A stretch of DNA of 64,000 nt. It comes from Paraburkholderia sp. D15. Its GTDB lineage: Bacteria > Pseudomonadota > Gammaproteobacteria > Burkholderiales > Burkholderiaceae. The stretch covers positions 3,100,001 to 3,164,000 of the forward strand of contig NZ_CP110395.1 of NCBI RefSeq assembly GCF_029910215.1, read 5' to 3'. The notes beneath the pieces are model-generated. The model was not told the origin of the DNA and did no database searches. It saw only the letters and a list, made by a program, of their open reading frames with translations. A program made the position numbers and the translations under genes. Below are positions 9,429 through 19,324 of this stretch, one piece after another. The stretch's first letter is position 1, and each line of letters starts with the position of its first letter.

Positions 9429-11366
9429 CTACTTCCGCGCGCCGCGCAACTCCGTCACCACCTGCTGCAACAACTCGGGCGTCGCCAGCGCCGGCTCGAT
9501 CGGCTCGCCGACGGCGAGCGTCAGCCGGCTCATCACGCCCTTCTGGACAGGGCGCGGCCAGCGCGCGTCGTTGGCGCGCGAGAACACGCTACCCCAGAGG
9601 CCGCGCAGCGCCATCGGCACCACCGGCGCCGGCGTGCGCTTGATGATCTCGGTCACGCCATGACGGAACGGGTTCATATCGCCGGTTTTGGTCAGCTTGC
9701 CTTCCGGGAAGATGCAGACCAGATCGCCCTCGGCCAGCGCCTGCGCGCAACGCTCGTAGGCGCGCGTCAGCAGCTCGGCATCCTGATGCGCGGGCGCGAT
9801 CGGAATCGCTTTCGCGTGACGGAACACCCAGCCGGCCAACGGCGACTTGAAGATCTGATGATCCATCACGAAACGGATCGGCCGCGGGCTTTCGGCCATG
9901 ATGACGATCGCATCGACGAAGCTCACGTGATTGCACACGAGCACGGCGGCGCCCTCTTCCGGAATCCGCTCGGCGTGCACGAGCCGGATCCGGTAGAACG
10001 TGTGCACCAGCACCCACGCGACGAAGCGCAGCAGAAACTCCGGCACCAGCGAGTAGATATACGTGGCGACGACGATATTCAGCAGCGCGGTGACGAGGAA
10101 AATCGCCGGAATGCTGAAACCGGCCGAGGTCAAGCCGACCGCCATCAACGACGACAGGATCATGAACAGCGAATTCAGGATATTGTTCGCGGCGATGATC
10201 CGCGCCCGGTGGCTCGGCTGGCTGCGGCTCTGGATCAGCGCATAGAGCGGCACGCTGTAGAAGCCGCCGAACATCGCGAGCAGGAACAGGTCGGCCAGCA
10301 CGCGCCAGTGCGCGGGCCGCGCGAGAAATTCGCCGACGCTCAGCAGATGGCCCGCCGCCGGCAGCGCATGGCTCGCGAAAAAGAGGTCGATGGCGAACAC
10401 GCTCATGCCGATCGAGCCGAGCGGCACCAGCCCGATTTCGATGCGCCGCTTCGAGAGCTTCTCGCACATCAGCGAACCCAGGCCTATGCCGATCGAGAAG
10501 GTACCGAGCAGCACGGTGACGACATCCGGATTCGCCGACAACACGTTCTTCGCGAAGCTGAAGAACGACGACAGGAAGGTCGCGCCGACGAACCACAGCC
10601 ACGAAATCCCCAGCAAGCTCAGAAACACGGTGCGGTTTTCGCGCGCGAGCTTCAGGTTGCGCCACGTCTCGCTGACCGGATTCCAGTTGATGCGCAAGTC
10701 GGGCTGCGCGGCCGGCGTGACCGGCACGAAGCGCGACACGAAGCGCCCGACCAGCGCGATGGCGACGCACGCGCAGGCCAGCACCACCGCGCCATGCTCG
10801 ACGAACCCCGCGCCCGCGCCGCCGATGATCGTGCCGATCAGGATCGCCACGAAGGTGCCCATCTCGACCATGCCGTTGCCGCCCACCAGCTCCGATTTCG
10901 ACAGATGCTGCGGCAGGTACGAATACTTGACCGGCCCGAACACGGTGGAATGCACGCCCATCAGGAACGTGCACAGATACAGCAGCGGCGCGCTATGCAG
11001 CCAGAACCCCGTGCCGCCGATCAGCATCACGACGATCTCGAAGCTCTTGACGAAGCGCGTGAGCATCGCCTTGTCGTATTTGTCGGCGATCTGGCCGGAC
11101 GTGGCGGACAGCAGCACGAACGGCAGGATGAAGATCGCGGAAATGAGGAATGCGGCGGTTTTCGGGTCGACGCCGGAGAAGCGCGCCGCCTGATACGTGA
11201 CGAGCGACGTGAAGCCGATCTTGAACACGTTGTCGTTCATCGCGCCGAGGAACTGGGTCCAGAAAAACGGCGCGAAGCGGCGCTCGCCGAGCAGCTTGAA
11301 CTGGGAGTCGTGCGCTTCGCTGGCGCGGGCAGCGCGGCGGGCGGCGGGTATCGGACGATCGCTCAT
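9429..11366 (-). CDS. MFS transporter fused to 1-acylglycerol-phosphate acyltransferase (LplT-PlsC type)
   Basis: This is a 645-residue fusion. Residues about 20-420 form a 12-helix major-facilitator domain of the lysophospholipid-flippase (LplT) kind (FFWTQFLGAMNDNVFKIG). Residues about 440-640 form a PlsC acyltransferase with the NHVSFVD (H-x4-D) catalytic motif and the FPEGKLTKTG substrate motif. Such proteins flip lysophospholipids across the inner membrane and reacylate them. E. coli does this with separate LplT and Aas; here transporter and acyltransferase are one chain, with no AMP-binding acyl-ACP synthetase domain. The ATG at 11366 (MSDRPIP) is chosen over the track-like longer start. 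Confidence 0.9.
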   Translation of the reverse strand: MSDRPIPAARRAARASEAHDSQFKLLGERRFAPFFWTQFLGAMNDNVFKIGFTSLVTYQAARFSGVDPKTAAFLISAIFILPFVLLSATSGQIADKYDKAMLTRFVKSFEIVVMLIGGTGFWLHSAPLLYLCTFLMGVHSTVFGPVKYSYLPQHLSKSELVGGNGMVEMGTFVAILIGTIIGGAGAGFVEHGAVVLACACVAIALVGRFVSRFVPVTPAAQPDLRINWNPVSETWRNLKLARENRTVFLSLLGISWLWFVGATFLSSFFSFAKNVLSANPDVVTVLLGTFSIGIGLGSLMCEKLSKRRIEIGLVPLGSIGMSVFAIDLFFASHALPAAGHLLSVGEFLARPAHWRVLADLFLLAMFGGFYSVPLYALIQSRSQPSHRARIIAANNILNSLFMILSSLMAVGLTSAGFSIPAIFLVTALLNIVVATYIYSLVPEFLLRFVAWVLVHTFYRIRLVHAERIPEEGAAVLVCNHVSFVDAIVIMAESPRPIRFVMDHQIFKSPLAGWVFRHAKAIPIAPAHQDAELLTRAYERCAQALAEGDLVCIFPEGKLTKTGDMNPFRHGVTEIIKRTPAPVVPMALRGLWGSVFSRANDARWPRPVQKGVMSRLTLAVGEPIEPALATPELLQQVVTELRGARK

Positions 11367-11450
11367 GAGGGTCGAGGACAGGCTAAAAGAGCAACTGGAA
11401 AATCGGGTCGGCCACGGCTTTAAATGCATTCCGGGTACACCGCCGGGCAC

Positions 11451-11480
11451 AAAAAAAGCGCACGCTTTCGCGCGCGCCTT
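11451..11480 (-). terminator. Rho-independent terminator downstream of the CBS gene
   Basis: On the minus strand GCGCGCGC (11477-11470), loop GAAA, then GCGTGCGC (11465-11458) gives an eight-pair stem with one wobble and a GNRA loop. Seven T residues follow (the A run at 11451-11457 on the plus strand). It is about 150 nt past the CBS gene stop and upstream of the next minus-strand gene. Confidence 0.85.
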
Positions 11481-11625
11481 TGCTGCATGTTCGGATTCAC
11501 GGTCACGGCTTGAACGGCTCGACTGGCTTGAGCCGCTTGACGGGCTTGACTAGCTGCAACGAATTGAACGACTCAGCCGCCGCGTTGCCCCGTGCCGATC
11601 ATGCACCGGCGAAAATCGGCCACGC

Positions 11626-12084
11626 TCAGCGTGCGGGCTGCTGTTCCTGCTCTTCCGGCCAGTCGCGAATATACGCCTTGAGCATGCGGTTCTCGAAACC
11701 CTGCTCTTCCACCACAGCCTTGGCGACGTCGTAGAACGAGATCACGCCCATCAGCGTGCGGCTTTCCATGACCGGCAGATAACGGACATGATGCTCCAGC
11801 ATCATGCGGCGAACTTCGTTGACGTCGGTTTCGGGCGTGCAGGTGAGCGGATGATCGTCCATCACCTTGCGGATCGTCGAGGTGCCGACGCTGCCGCCAT
11901 TCTTGCTCAGCGTCATGATGATTTCGCGGAAGGTCAGCATGCCGACCAGGTCGCCGTACTCCATTACGACCAGCGAACCGATGTCGTGCTCCGCCATGGC
12001 GTTGACGGCTTCATGCAGCGTGGTATCCGGTGTGACCGTGAAAAGGGTGTTGCCTTTGACCTTAAGAATGTCGCTGACTCGCAT
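11626..12084 (-). CDS. CBS-domain-pair protein
   Basis: This is a 152-residue cytoplasmic protein made almost only of two CBS motifs (a Bateman module): residues about 5-65 (ILKVKGNTLFTVTPDTTLHE, MAEHDIGSLVVME) and 75-135 (CTPETDVNEVRRMMLEHHVRYLPVME). Such modules bind adenine nucleotides and usually regulate partner proteins; the partner is unknown here. The ATG at 12084 (MRVSDIL) matches relatives, and the extra 13 upstream codons are probably not translated. It is divergent from the MetY-like gene. Confidence 0.88.
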   Translation of the reverse strand: MRVSDILKVKGNTLFTVTPDTTLHEAVNAMAEHDIGSLVVMEYGDLVGMLTFREIIMTLSKNGGSVGTSTIRKVMDDHPLTCTPETDVNEVRRMMLEHHVRYLPVMESRTLMGVISFYDVAKAVVEEQGFENRMLKAYIRDWPEEQEQQPAR

Positions 12085-12232
12085 GATCTGTCTCCCGGGA
12101 TACCCGCTAATCTGGTGATGCATGAATGATTTTTGATCCTAGCGGAAAGCCCCATAAAAGGAAAGCGGCCCGCCCACCAAGGCCCGGCGGGGATTCTGCG
12201 GGCGAAAGGCGGGGATTTTCCGCTCGTCCGGT

Positions 12233-12298
12233 GCCGACTCACCGCTCACTTGGCGCTCACTCACCGCGCATTCGGCGCGCATTCAACGCGCATTCGCT
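12233..12298. repeat. six tandem 11-bp repeats in the CBS/metY divergent region
   Basis: Six units of exactly 11 bp run from 12233 to 12298, with consensus near GC(T/G)CA(C/T)TCnnC. Unit starts are 12233, 12244, 12255, 12266, 12277 and 12288; the last three share GCGCATTC exactly. The array lies about 125 nt before the metY start and 150 nt before the CBS start. It may be an iteron-like binding array or a simple minisatellite. Confidence 0.65.
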
Positions 12299-12345
12299 GC
12301 ATTGAAATCGCGCCGCCGCGCTCCCCGTCATCGGGAAAACCGCGC

Positions 12346-12373
12346 TTGATGTGCGCGGCGCCGATGATAGGAT
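12346..12373 (+). promoter_or_regulatory. candidate sigma70 promoter for the metY-like gene
   Basis: TTGATG (12346-12351) and TAGGAT (12368-12373) are separated by 16 bp, 50 nt before the start codon and just downstream of the 11-bp repeat array. No transcript data support it. The rest of the 339-nt divergent spacer (12085-12423) shows nothing else I can name. Confidence 0.4.
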
Positions 12374-12423
12374 GGCCGCCACTTTCACCTTTCGCGAGGC
12401 TGTTCGTGGCCTCGCCGTTCCGC

Positions 12424-13779
12424 ATGTCCGCCAACCGTTTCGACACGCTTGCGCTGCACGCCGGCGCCGCGCCCGACCCCACCACCGGCGCGCGCGCCAC
12501 GCCGATCTACCAGACCACCTCGTTTTCGTTCCGCGATCCCGACCACGCCGCGGCGCTCTTCAATATGGAGCGCGCCGGCCACGTCTACTCGCGCATCTCG
12601 AACCCGACCGTGGCCGTGTTCGAGGAACGCGTCGCCGCGCTGGAAAACGGCGCGGGCGCGATCGGCACGGCAAGCGGCCAGGCCGCGCTGCATCTGGCCA
12701 TCGCCACGCTGATGGGCGCGGGCGCGCATATCGTCGCATCCAGCGCGCTGTACGGCGGCTCGCACAACCTGCTGCACTACACGCTGCGGCGCTTCGGCAT
12801 CGAGACGACCTTCGTCAAACCGGGCGACGCCGACGCGTGGCGCGCCGCGCTGCGCCCGAACACGCGTCTGCTGTTCGGCGAAACGCTCGGCAATCCGGGC
12901 CTCGACGTGCTCGACATCGCGACCGTCGCGCAGATCGCGCACGAACACCGCGTGCCGCTGCTGGTCGACTCGACCTTCACCACGCCGTATCTGCTCAAGC
13001 CGTTCGAGCACGGCGCCGACTTCGTCTATCACTCGGCGACCAAATTTCTCGGCGGCCACGGCACGACGATCGGCGGCGTGCTGGTGGACGGCGGCACGTT
13101 CGACTTCGAAGCGTCGGGCCGTTTCCCCGAATTCACCGAGCCGTACGACGGCTTTCACGGCATGGTGTTCAGCGAGGAAAGCACGGTCGCGCCGTTCCTG
13201 CTGCGCGCGCGCCGCGAAGGTCTGCGCGACTTCGGCGCCTGTCTGCATCCGCAGGCCGCGTGGCAACTGCTGCAGGGCATCGAAACGCTGCCGCTGCGGA
13301 TGGAACGGCATATCGCCAACACGCGCCGCGTGGTCGAATTTCTCGCCGCGCATCCGGCGGTCGAGGCCGTCGCCTACCCCGAACTGCCAACGCATCCGGA
13401 CCACGCACTCGCCCGGCGTCTGCTGCCGCGCGGCGCCGGCGCGGTGTTCAGCTTCGACCTGCGCGGCGGCCGCGCCGCCGGGCGCAGCTTCATCGAGGCG
13501 CTGTCGCTGTTCTCGCATCTGGCGAACGTCGGCGATGCGCGCTCGCTGGTGATCCATCCCGCGTCGACCACGCATTTCCGCATGGATGCCGCCGCGCTCG
13601 CCGCGGCCGGCATCACCGAAGGCACGATCCGCCTGTCGATCGGCCTCGAGGATCCGGACGATCTGATCGACGATCTCAAGCGCGCATTGAAAGCCGCGCA
13701 GAAAGCCGGCGGCTCGGGCACGAAGCCGCCCGCCCCACCCACTGCCGCCGCGACGCCTTCCCGCCCGGAGTCCGCATGA
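12424..13779 (+). CDS. O-acetylhomoserine/O-succinylhomoserine sulfhydrylase-like PLP enzyme (Cys/Met metabolism family)
   Basis: This is a 451-residue member of the Cys/Met-metabolism PLP family, which makes homocysteine or methionine precursors from activated homoserine. Seen are the N-terminal FDTLALHAGAAPDPTTGARA, YSRISNPTVAVFEERVAALE, the GTASGQAALHLA phosphate-binding stretch, and the active-site Lys in SATKFLGGHGTTIGG. The family is normally 400-440 residues; this one has a Pro/Ala-rich C-terminal tail of about 25 residues. MetY is the closest functional guess, and a related gamma-lyase cannot be excluded. The stop overlaps the next gene's start (ATGA), so the downstream hydrolase is translationally coupled. 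Confidence 0.87.
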   Translation: MSANRFDTLALHAGAAPDPTTGARATPIYQTTSFSFRDPDHAAALFNMERAGHVYSRISNPTVAVFEERVAALENGAGAIGTASGQAALHLAIATLMGAGAHIVASSALYGGSHNLLHYTLRRFGIETTFVKPGDADAWRAALRPNTRLLFGETLGNPGLDVLDIATVAQIAHEHRVPLLVDSTFTTPYLLKPFEHGADFVYHSATKFLGGHGTTIGGVLVDGGTFDFEASGRFPEFTEPYDGFHGMVFSEESTVAPFLLRARREGLRDFGACLHPQAAWQLLQGIETLPLRMERHIANTRRVVEFLAAHPAVEAVAYPELPTHPDHALARRLLPRGAGAVFSFDLRGGRAAGRSFIEALSLFSHLANVGDARSLVIHPASTTHFRMDAAALAAAGITEGTIRLSIGLEDPDDLIDDLKRALKAAQKAGGSGTKPPAPPTAAATPSRPESA

Positions 13780-14609
13780 TCGTCACCGTTCAAGGCCAAT
13801 CCGCCTACGCGTACACCGGCGGCAAACCGTTCGACCCTGCGCTGCCCACCGCCGTGTTCATCCATGGCGCGGAGCACGACCATAGCGTGTGGGCGCTGCA
13901 AAGCCGCTACTTCGCGCACCACGGTTTCGGCGTGCTGGCGGTCGATCTGCCTGGCCACTGCCGCAGCGCGGGCCCGGCGCTGACCAGTGTGCCGGCCATG
14001 GCCGACTGGCTCGCCGCGTTGCTCGATGCCGCCGGCGTGCAGCGCGCGTTCGTGGCCGGCCACAGCATGGGCTCGTTGATCGCGCTCGACTTCGCCGGCC
14101 GCTACCCCGATCGCGCGACGCATCTCGCGCTGCTCGCCACCGCGGTTCCGATGAGCGTGTCCGACGCCCTGCTCGACGCCGCGTTGAACCGCGAGCCCGA
14201 GGCGATCGAGATGGTCAATCAGTGGTCGCATTCGACCTTCGCCGCGAAGCCCTCGTGCCCCGGTCCCGGCTTCTGGCTGCATGGCATGAACCAGCGGCTG
14301 ATGGAGCGCGTGTCGGCGAAGGGCGAGCCGAACCTGTTCCATACCGACTTCAGCGCATGCAACAGCTACGCGGACGGTCTCGCGCGCGCCGCCGACGTGC
14401 GCTGCGCGACGCGTCTCGTCGTCGGCCGGCGCGATGCGATGACGCCGCCGCGCGCAGCCAGGGCGCTCGCCGACGCGCTCGCGCAAGCCGGCGCGCAGGT
14501 CGACACCGTCACGCTGGATGCCGGCCACGCGCTGATGACCGAGCAACCGGATGCCACGCTCGACGCCCTCTTCAGCTTCGCGACGACACCGCCCCGCGAC
14601 CCGCGTTGA
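13776..14609 (+). CDS. alpha/beta hydrolase coupled to the MetY-like gene
   Basis: This is a 277-residue alpha/beta hydrolase. It has an HG motif (VFIHGAEHDHSVW), the nucleophile elbow GHSMGS with Ser near residue 98, an acid in VVGRRDAMTPP, and His in DAGHALM near the C-terminus. There is no signal peptide. The start overlaps the metY stop by 4 nt, so the two are co-translated, and a role in the same sulfur or amino-acid step is plausible but unproven. The start lies inside a longer unrelated open frame that shadows metY and should be ignored. Confidence 0.87.
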   Translation: MIVTVQGQSAYAYTGGKPFDPALPTAVFIHGAEHDHSVWALQSRYFAHHGFGVLAVDLPGHCRSAGPALTSVPAMADWLAALLDAAGVQRAFVAGHSMGSLIALDFAGRYPDRATHLALLATAVPMSVSDALLDAALNREPEAIEMVNQWSHSTFAAKPSCPGPGFWLHGMNQRLMERVSAKGEPNLFHTDFSACNSYADGLARAADVRCATRLVVGRRDAMTPPRAARALADALAQAGAQVDTVTLDAGHALMTEQPDATLDALFSFATTPPRDPR

Positions 14610-14834
14610 ATGTCACGAATTGCCACGCGCCGTCATGACGGACGCGTCACGATAGAGGTTTCGAAAGCGGCGCGCCATCGGCCGAATGGCCAGGTTGCGC
14701 CGCCGCTTCGATAGCCGCACAATGGGCCACGCCTGTCCTGTTTCGAACGCGTGCGGCGCATGCCGGCGCGCACCCCGAAGCTTATTGAAAGCGACGGACA
14801 CCAGGCTGACAAGCATGACAACAGGGAGGCCGCC

Positions 14835-15155
14835 ATGGCTCAAACCGCCCACTCCGATCACTTCGCGAGTTTCGCGGAGTTCTATCCGTACTATCTCAGC
14901 GAGCATCGCAATACGGTCTCGCGGCGGCTGCATTTCGTGGGATCGCTCGGCGTCATCGGCTGTCTCGCGATGGCGCTCGCCACCGGCGACTGGCTATGGC
15001 TGCCGGCGGCGGTGATCTGCGGATATGGCTTTGCCTGGGTCGGGCATTTCTTCTTCGAGAAGAACCGGCCGGCCACCTTCCGTCATCCGGTGTACAGCCT
15101 GATGGGGGATTGGGTGATGTTCAAGGACATCTGCATCGGCAAGATTTCGCTGTAG
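14835..15155 (+). CDS. Mpo1-like/DUF962 membrane protein
   Basis: This is a 106-residue protein of the DUF962/YGL010w (Mpo1) family. Hallmarks are SFAEFYPYYLSEHRNTVSRRLHFVGS at the N-terminus, two central hydrophobic segments, and WVGHFFFEKNRPATFRHPVYSLMGDW with conserved His residues thought to bind metal. Yeast Mpo1 acts in phytosphingosine alpha-oxidation; the bacterial role is not established. The start at 14835 has a GGGAGG Shine-Dalgarno. The last 162 nt overlap, antisense, the 3' end of the YihY gene. Confidence 0.88.
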   Translation: MAQTAHSDHFASFAEFYPYYLSEHRNTVSRRLHFVGSLGVIGCLAMALATGDWLWLPAAVICGYGFAWVGHFFFEKNRPATFRHPVYSLMGDWVMFKDICIGKISL

Positions 15156-16412
15156 CCGCGACGCGGCGCGGACCGCCAGCAGCACGGCCAGCGTCACATT
15201 CTTCAGTCTGTCGTTATCCAGCGCGCCAAGCAGCGTGTCGCCGTCCACCCGCGTGGAATCGAGTTCGAGCTGATATTCGAGTTCCGCGCGATCGATCACG
15301 AACAGATCGAACAATCGCTCGACGGTAATCTGCGCGGGGTTCGCCAGCAGCAGGAAATGCGGACGCATGCCGTCTTCCTGCAGCCGCGCAATCCACTCGA
15401 TTTCTTCGAGCTTCTGCAGCAGGTTGATCGTGGTGTCCATGTCGCGGCGGAGCATCCGTGAGAGTTCGGGCACCGTGTAGCCGCGCTTGCCCGCATCACG
15501 CGCTTCGGAGAGCCGCGCGAGCAGTTCGAGCGAATCGAACAGATCGCTGCCCTCGAACGTGGGCCGATGAAACTGGCCGATGCGAATGGCCGGCAGCGCG
15601 GACGCGATCATCGCGCCGGCCAGCGTGATGAACCAGCACAGATACATCCACAACAGAAACAGCGGCACCGCCGCGAAGGCGCCGTACACGGCCGTGTAAG
15701 TCGGGATGCGGCGCACGTAGTAGCCGAAGCCGCGCTTCGCGAGTTCGAAGGCGATCGCCGCGGTCACGCCGCCGATCACCGCATCGCGCCACTCCACCCG
15801 GCAATTCGGCAGATACACGTAGAGAATCGTGAAGGCCAGCGCCGTGAGCGGCAGCACCGCGCCCGTCAGCGCCCATTCGATCACGGGCGTCATCCGCTGC
15901 GCGGCGGTGAATGTCATCGACTGCGTGAAGACGTATGACGAAATCGACAGGCTCACGCCGATCAGCAACGGACCGAGCGTGATGATCGCCCAGTAGACCA
16001 GAATGCGCTGCGCGATCGGCCGTGCCTTGCGCACGCGCCAGATCACGTTGAACGCGGATTCGACGGTCATCATCGTCATCACGGCCGTGAGGAACAGCAG
16101 GATCATGCCGATCGTGGTAAGTCCCTTGGCCTTGGACGCGAACTGGTTCAGATACTTGAAAATCTGACTGTTCAGTTGCGCGGGCATCAGGTGGTCGGCG
16201 AGGAAAAACTGCAGCGACTCCTGGAACGAACTGAAAATCGGGAAGGCGGTGAACAACGCGAACGCGACCGTGGCGAGCGGCACGAGCGCGAGCATGGTGG
16301 TGAACGTGAGGCTGCCTGCCACCTGCGGAATACGGTCTTCGCTGCTGCGCTGCGCGGCGAACTGCGCGAGCCGTTTGAGCGTGTCGAGATCGAAACGCAC
16401 CCTGGACAACAA
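14994..16412 (-). CDS. YihY/UPF0761 family inner-membrane protein
   Basis: This 472-residue polytopic membrane protein belongs to the YihY/BrkB family (older name ribonuclease BN, now considered wrong). The N-terminal motif DRIPQVAGSLTFTTMLALVPL is diagnostic. About six transmembrane segments fill residues 30-290, and a soluble winged-helix-like C-terminal part follows. No ATG sits at the family start. I choose the TTG at 16412 because AAGGAGG (16425-16419) precedes it by 6 nt and it gives an MLSRVRFDLDTLKRL N-terminus like relatives; the TTG at 16409 is an alternative. The C-terminus runs antisense through the Mpo1-like gene. Function is unknown. Confidence 0.88.
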   Translation of the reverse strand: MLSRVRFDLDTLKRLAQFAAQRSSEDRIPQVAGSLTFTTMLALVPLATVAFALFTAFPIFSSFQESLQFFLADHLMPAQLNSQIFKYLNQFASKAKGLTTIGMILLFLTAVMTMMTVESAFNVIWRVRKARPIAQRILVYWAIITLGPLLIGVSLSISSYVFTQSMTFTAAQRMTPVIEWALTGAVLPLTALAFTILYVYLPNCRVEWRDAVIGGVTAAIAFELAKRGFGYYVRRIPTYTAVYGAFAAVPLFLLWMYLCWFITLAGAMIASALPAIRIGQFHRPTFEGSDLFDSLELLARLSEARDAGKRGYTVPELSRMLRRDMDTTINLLQKLEEIEWIARLQEDGMRPHFLLLANPAQITVERLFDLFVIDRAELEYQLELDSTRVDGDTLLGALDNDRLKNVTLAVLLAVRAASRLQRNLADADVLEHHPIPHQAVHRMTEGGRPVLLEEEMPDPGKAISADHRRRQP

Positions 16413-16442
16413 ACCCCACCTCCTTGCTTCGTGAACCCGTGA

Positions 16443-17647
<1,205 letters not shown>

Positions 17648-17743
17648 CGGTGCCGGACATCGCTGCGGCATCACGCTCAAGCTCAGCCTAAGTTTCAGCC
17701 CCAACCGCCCCCTATCTCCGCCCGTATCCGCTGACCGACCATC

Positions 17744-19162
17744 ATGACTCAACCCGCTTTTCTCGACGCGTGCCGCGACGCCATCGGCGCCGCCCATGTC
17801 CTGACCGATGCGCACGACACCGCCCCTTACCTCACCGACTGGCGCCGCCGTTATAGCGGCGCGGCCTGCGCGGTGCTGTGTCCGGCCACGCCCGCCGAAG
17901 TCGCGGCGCTCGTCAAACTCGCGCACGATCACCGCATCGCACTGGTCCCGCAAGGCGGCAACACCGGCCTCGCCGGCGGCGCGACGCCGGACGCGAGCGG
18001 CGCGCAGGCGGTCGTCAGCCTGCGGCGTCTGAATCGCGTGCGCGACATCGACCCGCACAACAACACGATCACCGTCGAAGCCGGCGTGATCCTCGCCGAC
18101 GTGCAACGGCATGCATCGGAAGCGGGCCGGCTGTTTCCGCTGAGCCTCGCGGCCGAAGGCAGTTGCACGATCGGCGGCAATCTGGCCACCAATGCGGGCG
18201 GCACGGGCGTACTGCGCTACGGCAATACGCGCGAACTGTGCCTCGGCCTCGAAGTGGTCACGCCGCAAGGCGAACTGTGGGACGGCCTGCGCGGACTGCG
18301 CAAGGACAACACCGGCTACGATCTGCGCGATCTGTACATCGGCGCGGAAGGCACGCTCGGCATCATCACCGCCGCCGTGCTGAAGCTGCATCCGCAGCCG
18401 GCCGCGCGCGTCACGGCGCTCGCCGCGCTGGCCTCGCCGCATGCCGCGCTCGATTTTCTCGCGCTCACGCAAAGCGTTGCCGGGCCGCTGCTGACCGGTT
18501 TCGAACTGATGTCGGATTTCTGCCTGCGTCTCGTCGGCCGCCATTTCGAGCAGATGCGCTATCCGTTCGCCGGGCATCACGCGCAGGTCGTGTTGCTGGA
18601 ACTGTCGGACAGCGAGAGCGAGGAACATGCGCGCGGCCTGTTCGAGCGTCTGATGGAAACGGCGCTCGAAAACGGTCTGGTGCAGGACGCCGTGGTCGCC
18701 GAAAACCTCGCGCAATCGCGCGCGTTCTGGAATCTGCGCGAGCACATTCCGCTCGCTCAGGCCGAGGAAGGTCTGAATATCAAGCACGACATCGCGGTGC
18801 CGATTTCCCGCATCGGCCATTTCATCGAGGCCACCGACGCCGCGATCGCGCAGGCGGTGCCGGGCGCGCGCATGGTGACGTTCGGCCATCTCGGCGACGG
18901 CAATCTGCACTACAACGTGCAGGCGCCCGAGGGCGTCGACGCGAAGGCGTTCCTCAAGCAGTATCAGAGCCCGATCAACCGGATCGTCTACGACAGCGTG
19001 CACCAGCATCGCGGCAGCATCAGCGCCGAACATGGGCTCGGCCAGTTGAAGATCGACGAAGCGATGCACTACAAGCAGGACGTCGAGGTGCGTTTGATGC
19101 AGGCGGTCAAACGCGCGCTCGATCCGCTGAACCTGATGAACCCGGGCAAGGTGCTCCGCTGA
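17744..19162 (+). CDS. FAD-binding oxidoreductase, GlcD/D-2-hydroxyacid dehydrogenase type
   Basis: This is a 472-residue vanillyl-alcohol-oxidase-fold flavoprotein. The FAD-binding part is at residues about 40-215 (LVPQGGNTGLAGGATPD, GSCTIGGNLATNAGGTGVLRYG in short runs). The C-terminal FAD-oxidase domain has FGHLGDGNLHYNVQAP and ends SAEHGLGQLK near residue 430, with catalytic-type His residues. It resembles D-lactate, glycolate and D-2-hydroxyglutarate dehydrogenases that pass electrons to quinone or a cytochrome; the substrate cannot be fixed here. It is a single-gene unit, convergent with the porin. Confidence 0.9.
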   Translation: MTQPAFLDACRDAIGAAHVLTDAHDTAPYLTDWRRRYSGAACAVLCPATPAEVAALVKLAHDHRIALVPQGGNTGLAGGATPDASGAQAVVSLRRLNRVRDIDPHNNTITVEAGVILADVQRHASEAGRLFPLSLAAEGSCTIGGNLATNAGGTGVLRYGNTRELCLGLEVVTPQGELWDGLRGLRKDNTGYDLRDLYIGAEGTLGIITAAVLKLHPQPAARVTALAALASPHAALDFLALTQSVAGPLLTGFELMSDFCLRLVGRHFEQMRYPFAGHHAQVVLLELSDSESEEHARGLFERLMETALENGLVQDAVVAENLAQSRAFWNLREHIPLAQAEEGLNIKHDIAVPISRIGHFIEATDAAIAQAVPGARMVTFGHLGDGNLHYNVQAPEGVDAKAFLKQYQSPINRIVYDSVHQHRGSISAEHGLGQLKIDEAMHYKQDVEVRLMQAVKRALDPLNLMNPGKVLR

Positions 19163-19283
19163 AGCGGACAGGTTTGACGCATGGCGCCGGCCGGCTCGTG
19201 CCGGCGCGCCGTCAAGAGCGTGTGGCCCCGCATTGAGCGGTCGAGCGCGGCTTTGACGGGCACGCATCTCCAGTCAGGGATTG

Positions 19284-19320
19284 CCGGCGAACGCATCGGC
19301 GACTCACGAGCGTTCGCCGG
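19284..19320 (-). terminator. hairpin at the 3' end of the porin gene
   Basis: CCGGCGAACGC (19284-19294) and GCGTTCGCCGG (19310-19320) form a perfect 11-bp stem with a 15-nt loop, 4 nt after the porin stop on the minus strand. No T-run follows, so it may protect the mRNA 3' end rather than terminate alone. Confidence 0.55.
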
Positions 19321-19324
19321 GCGC

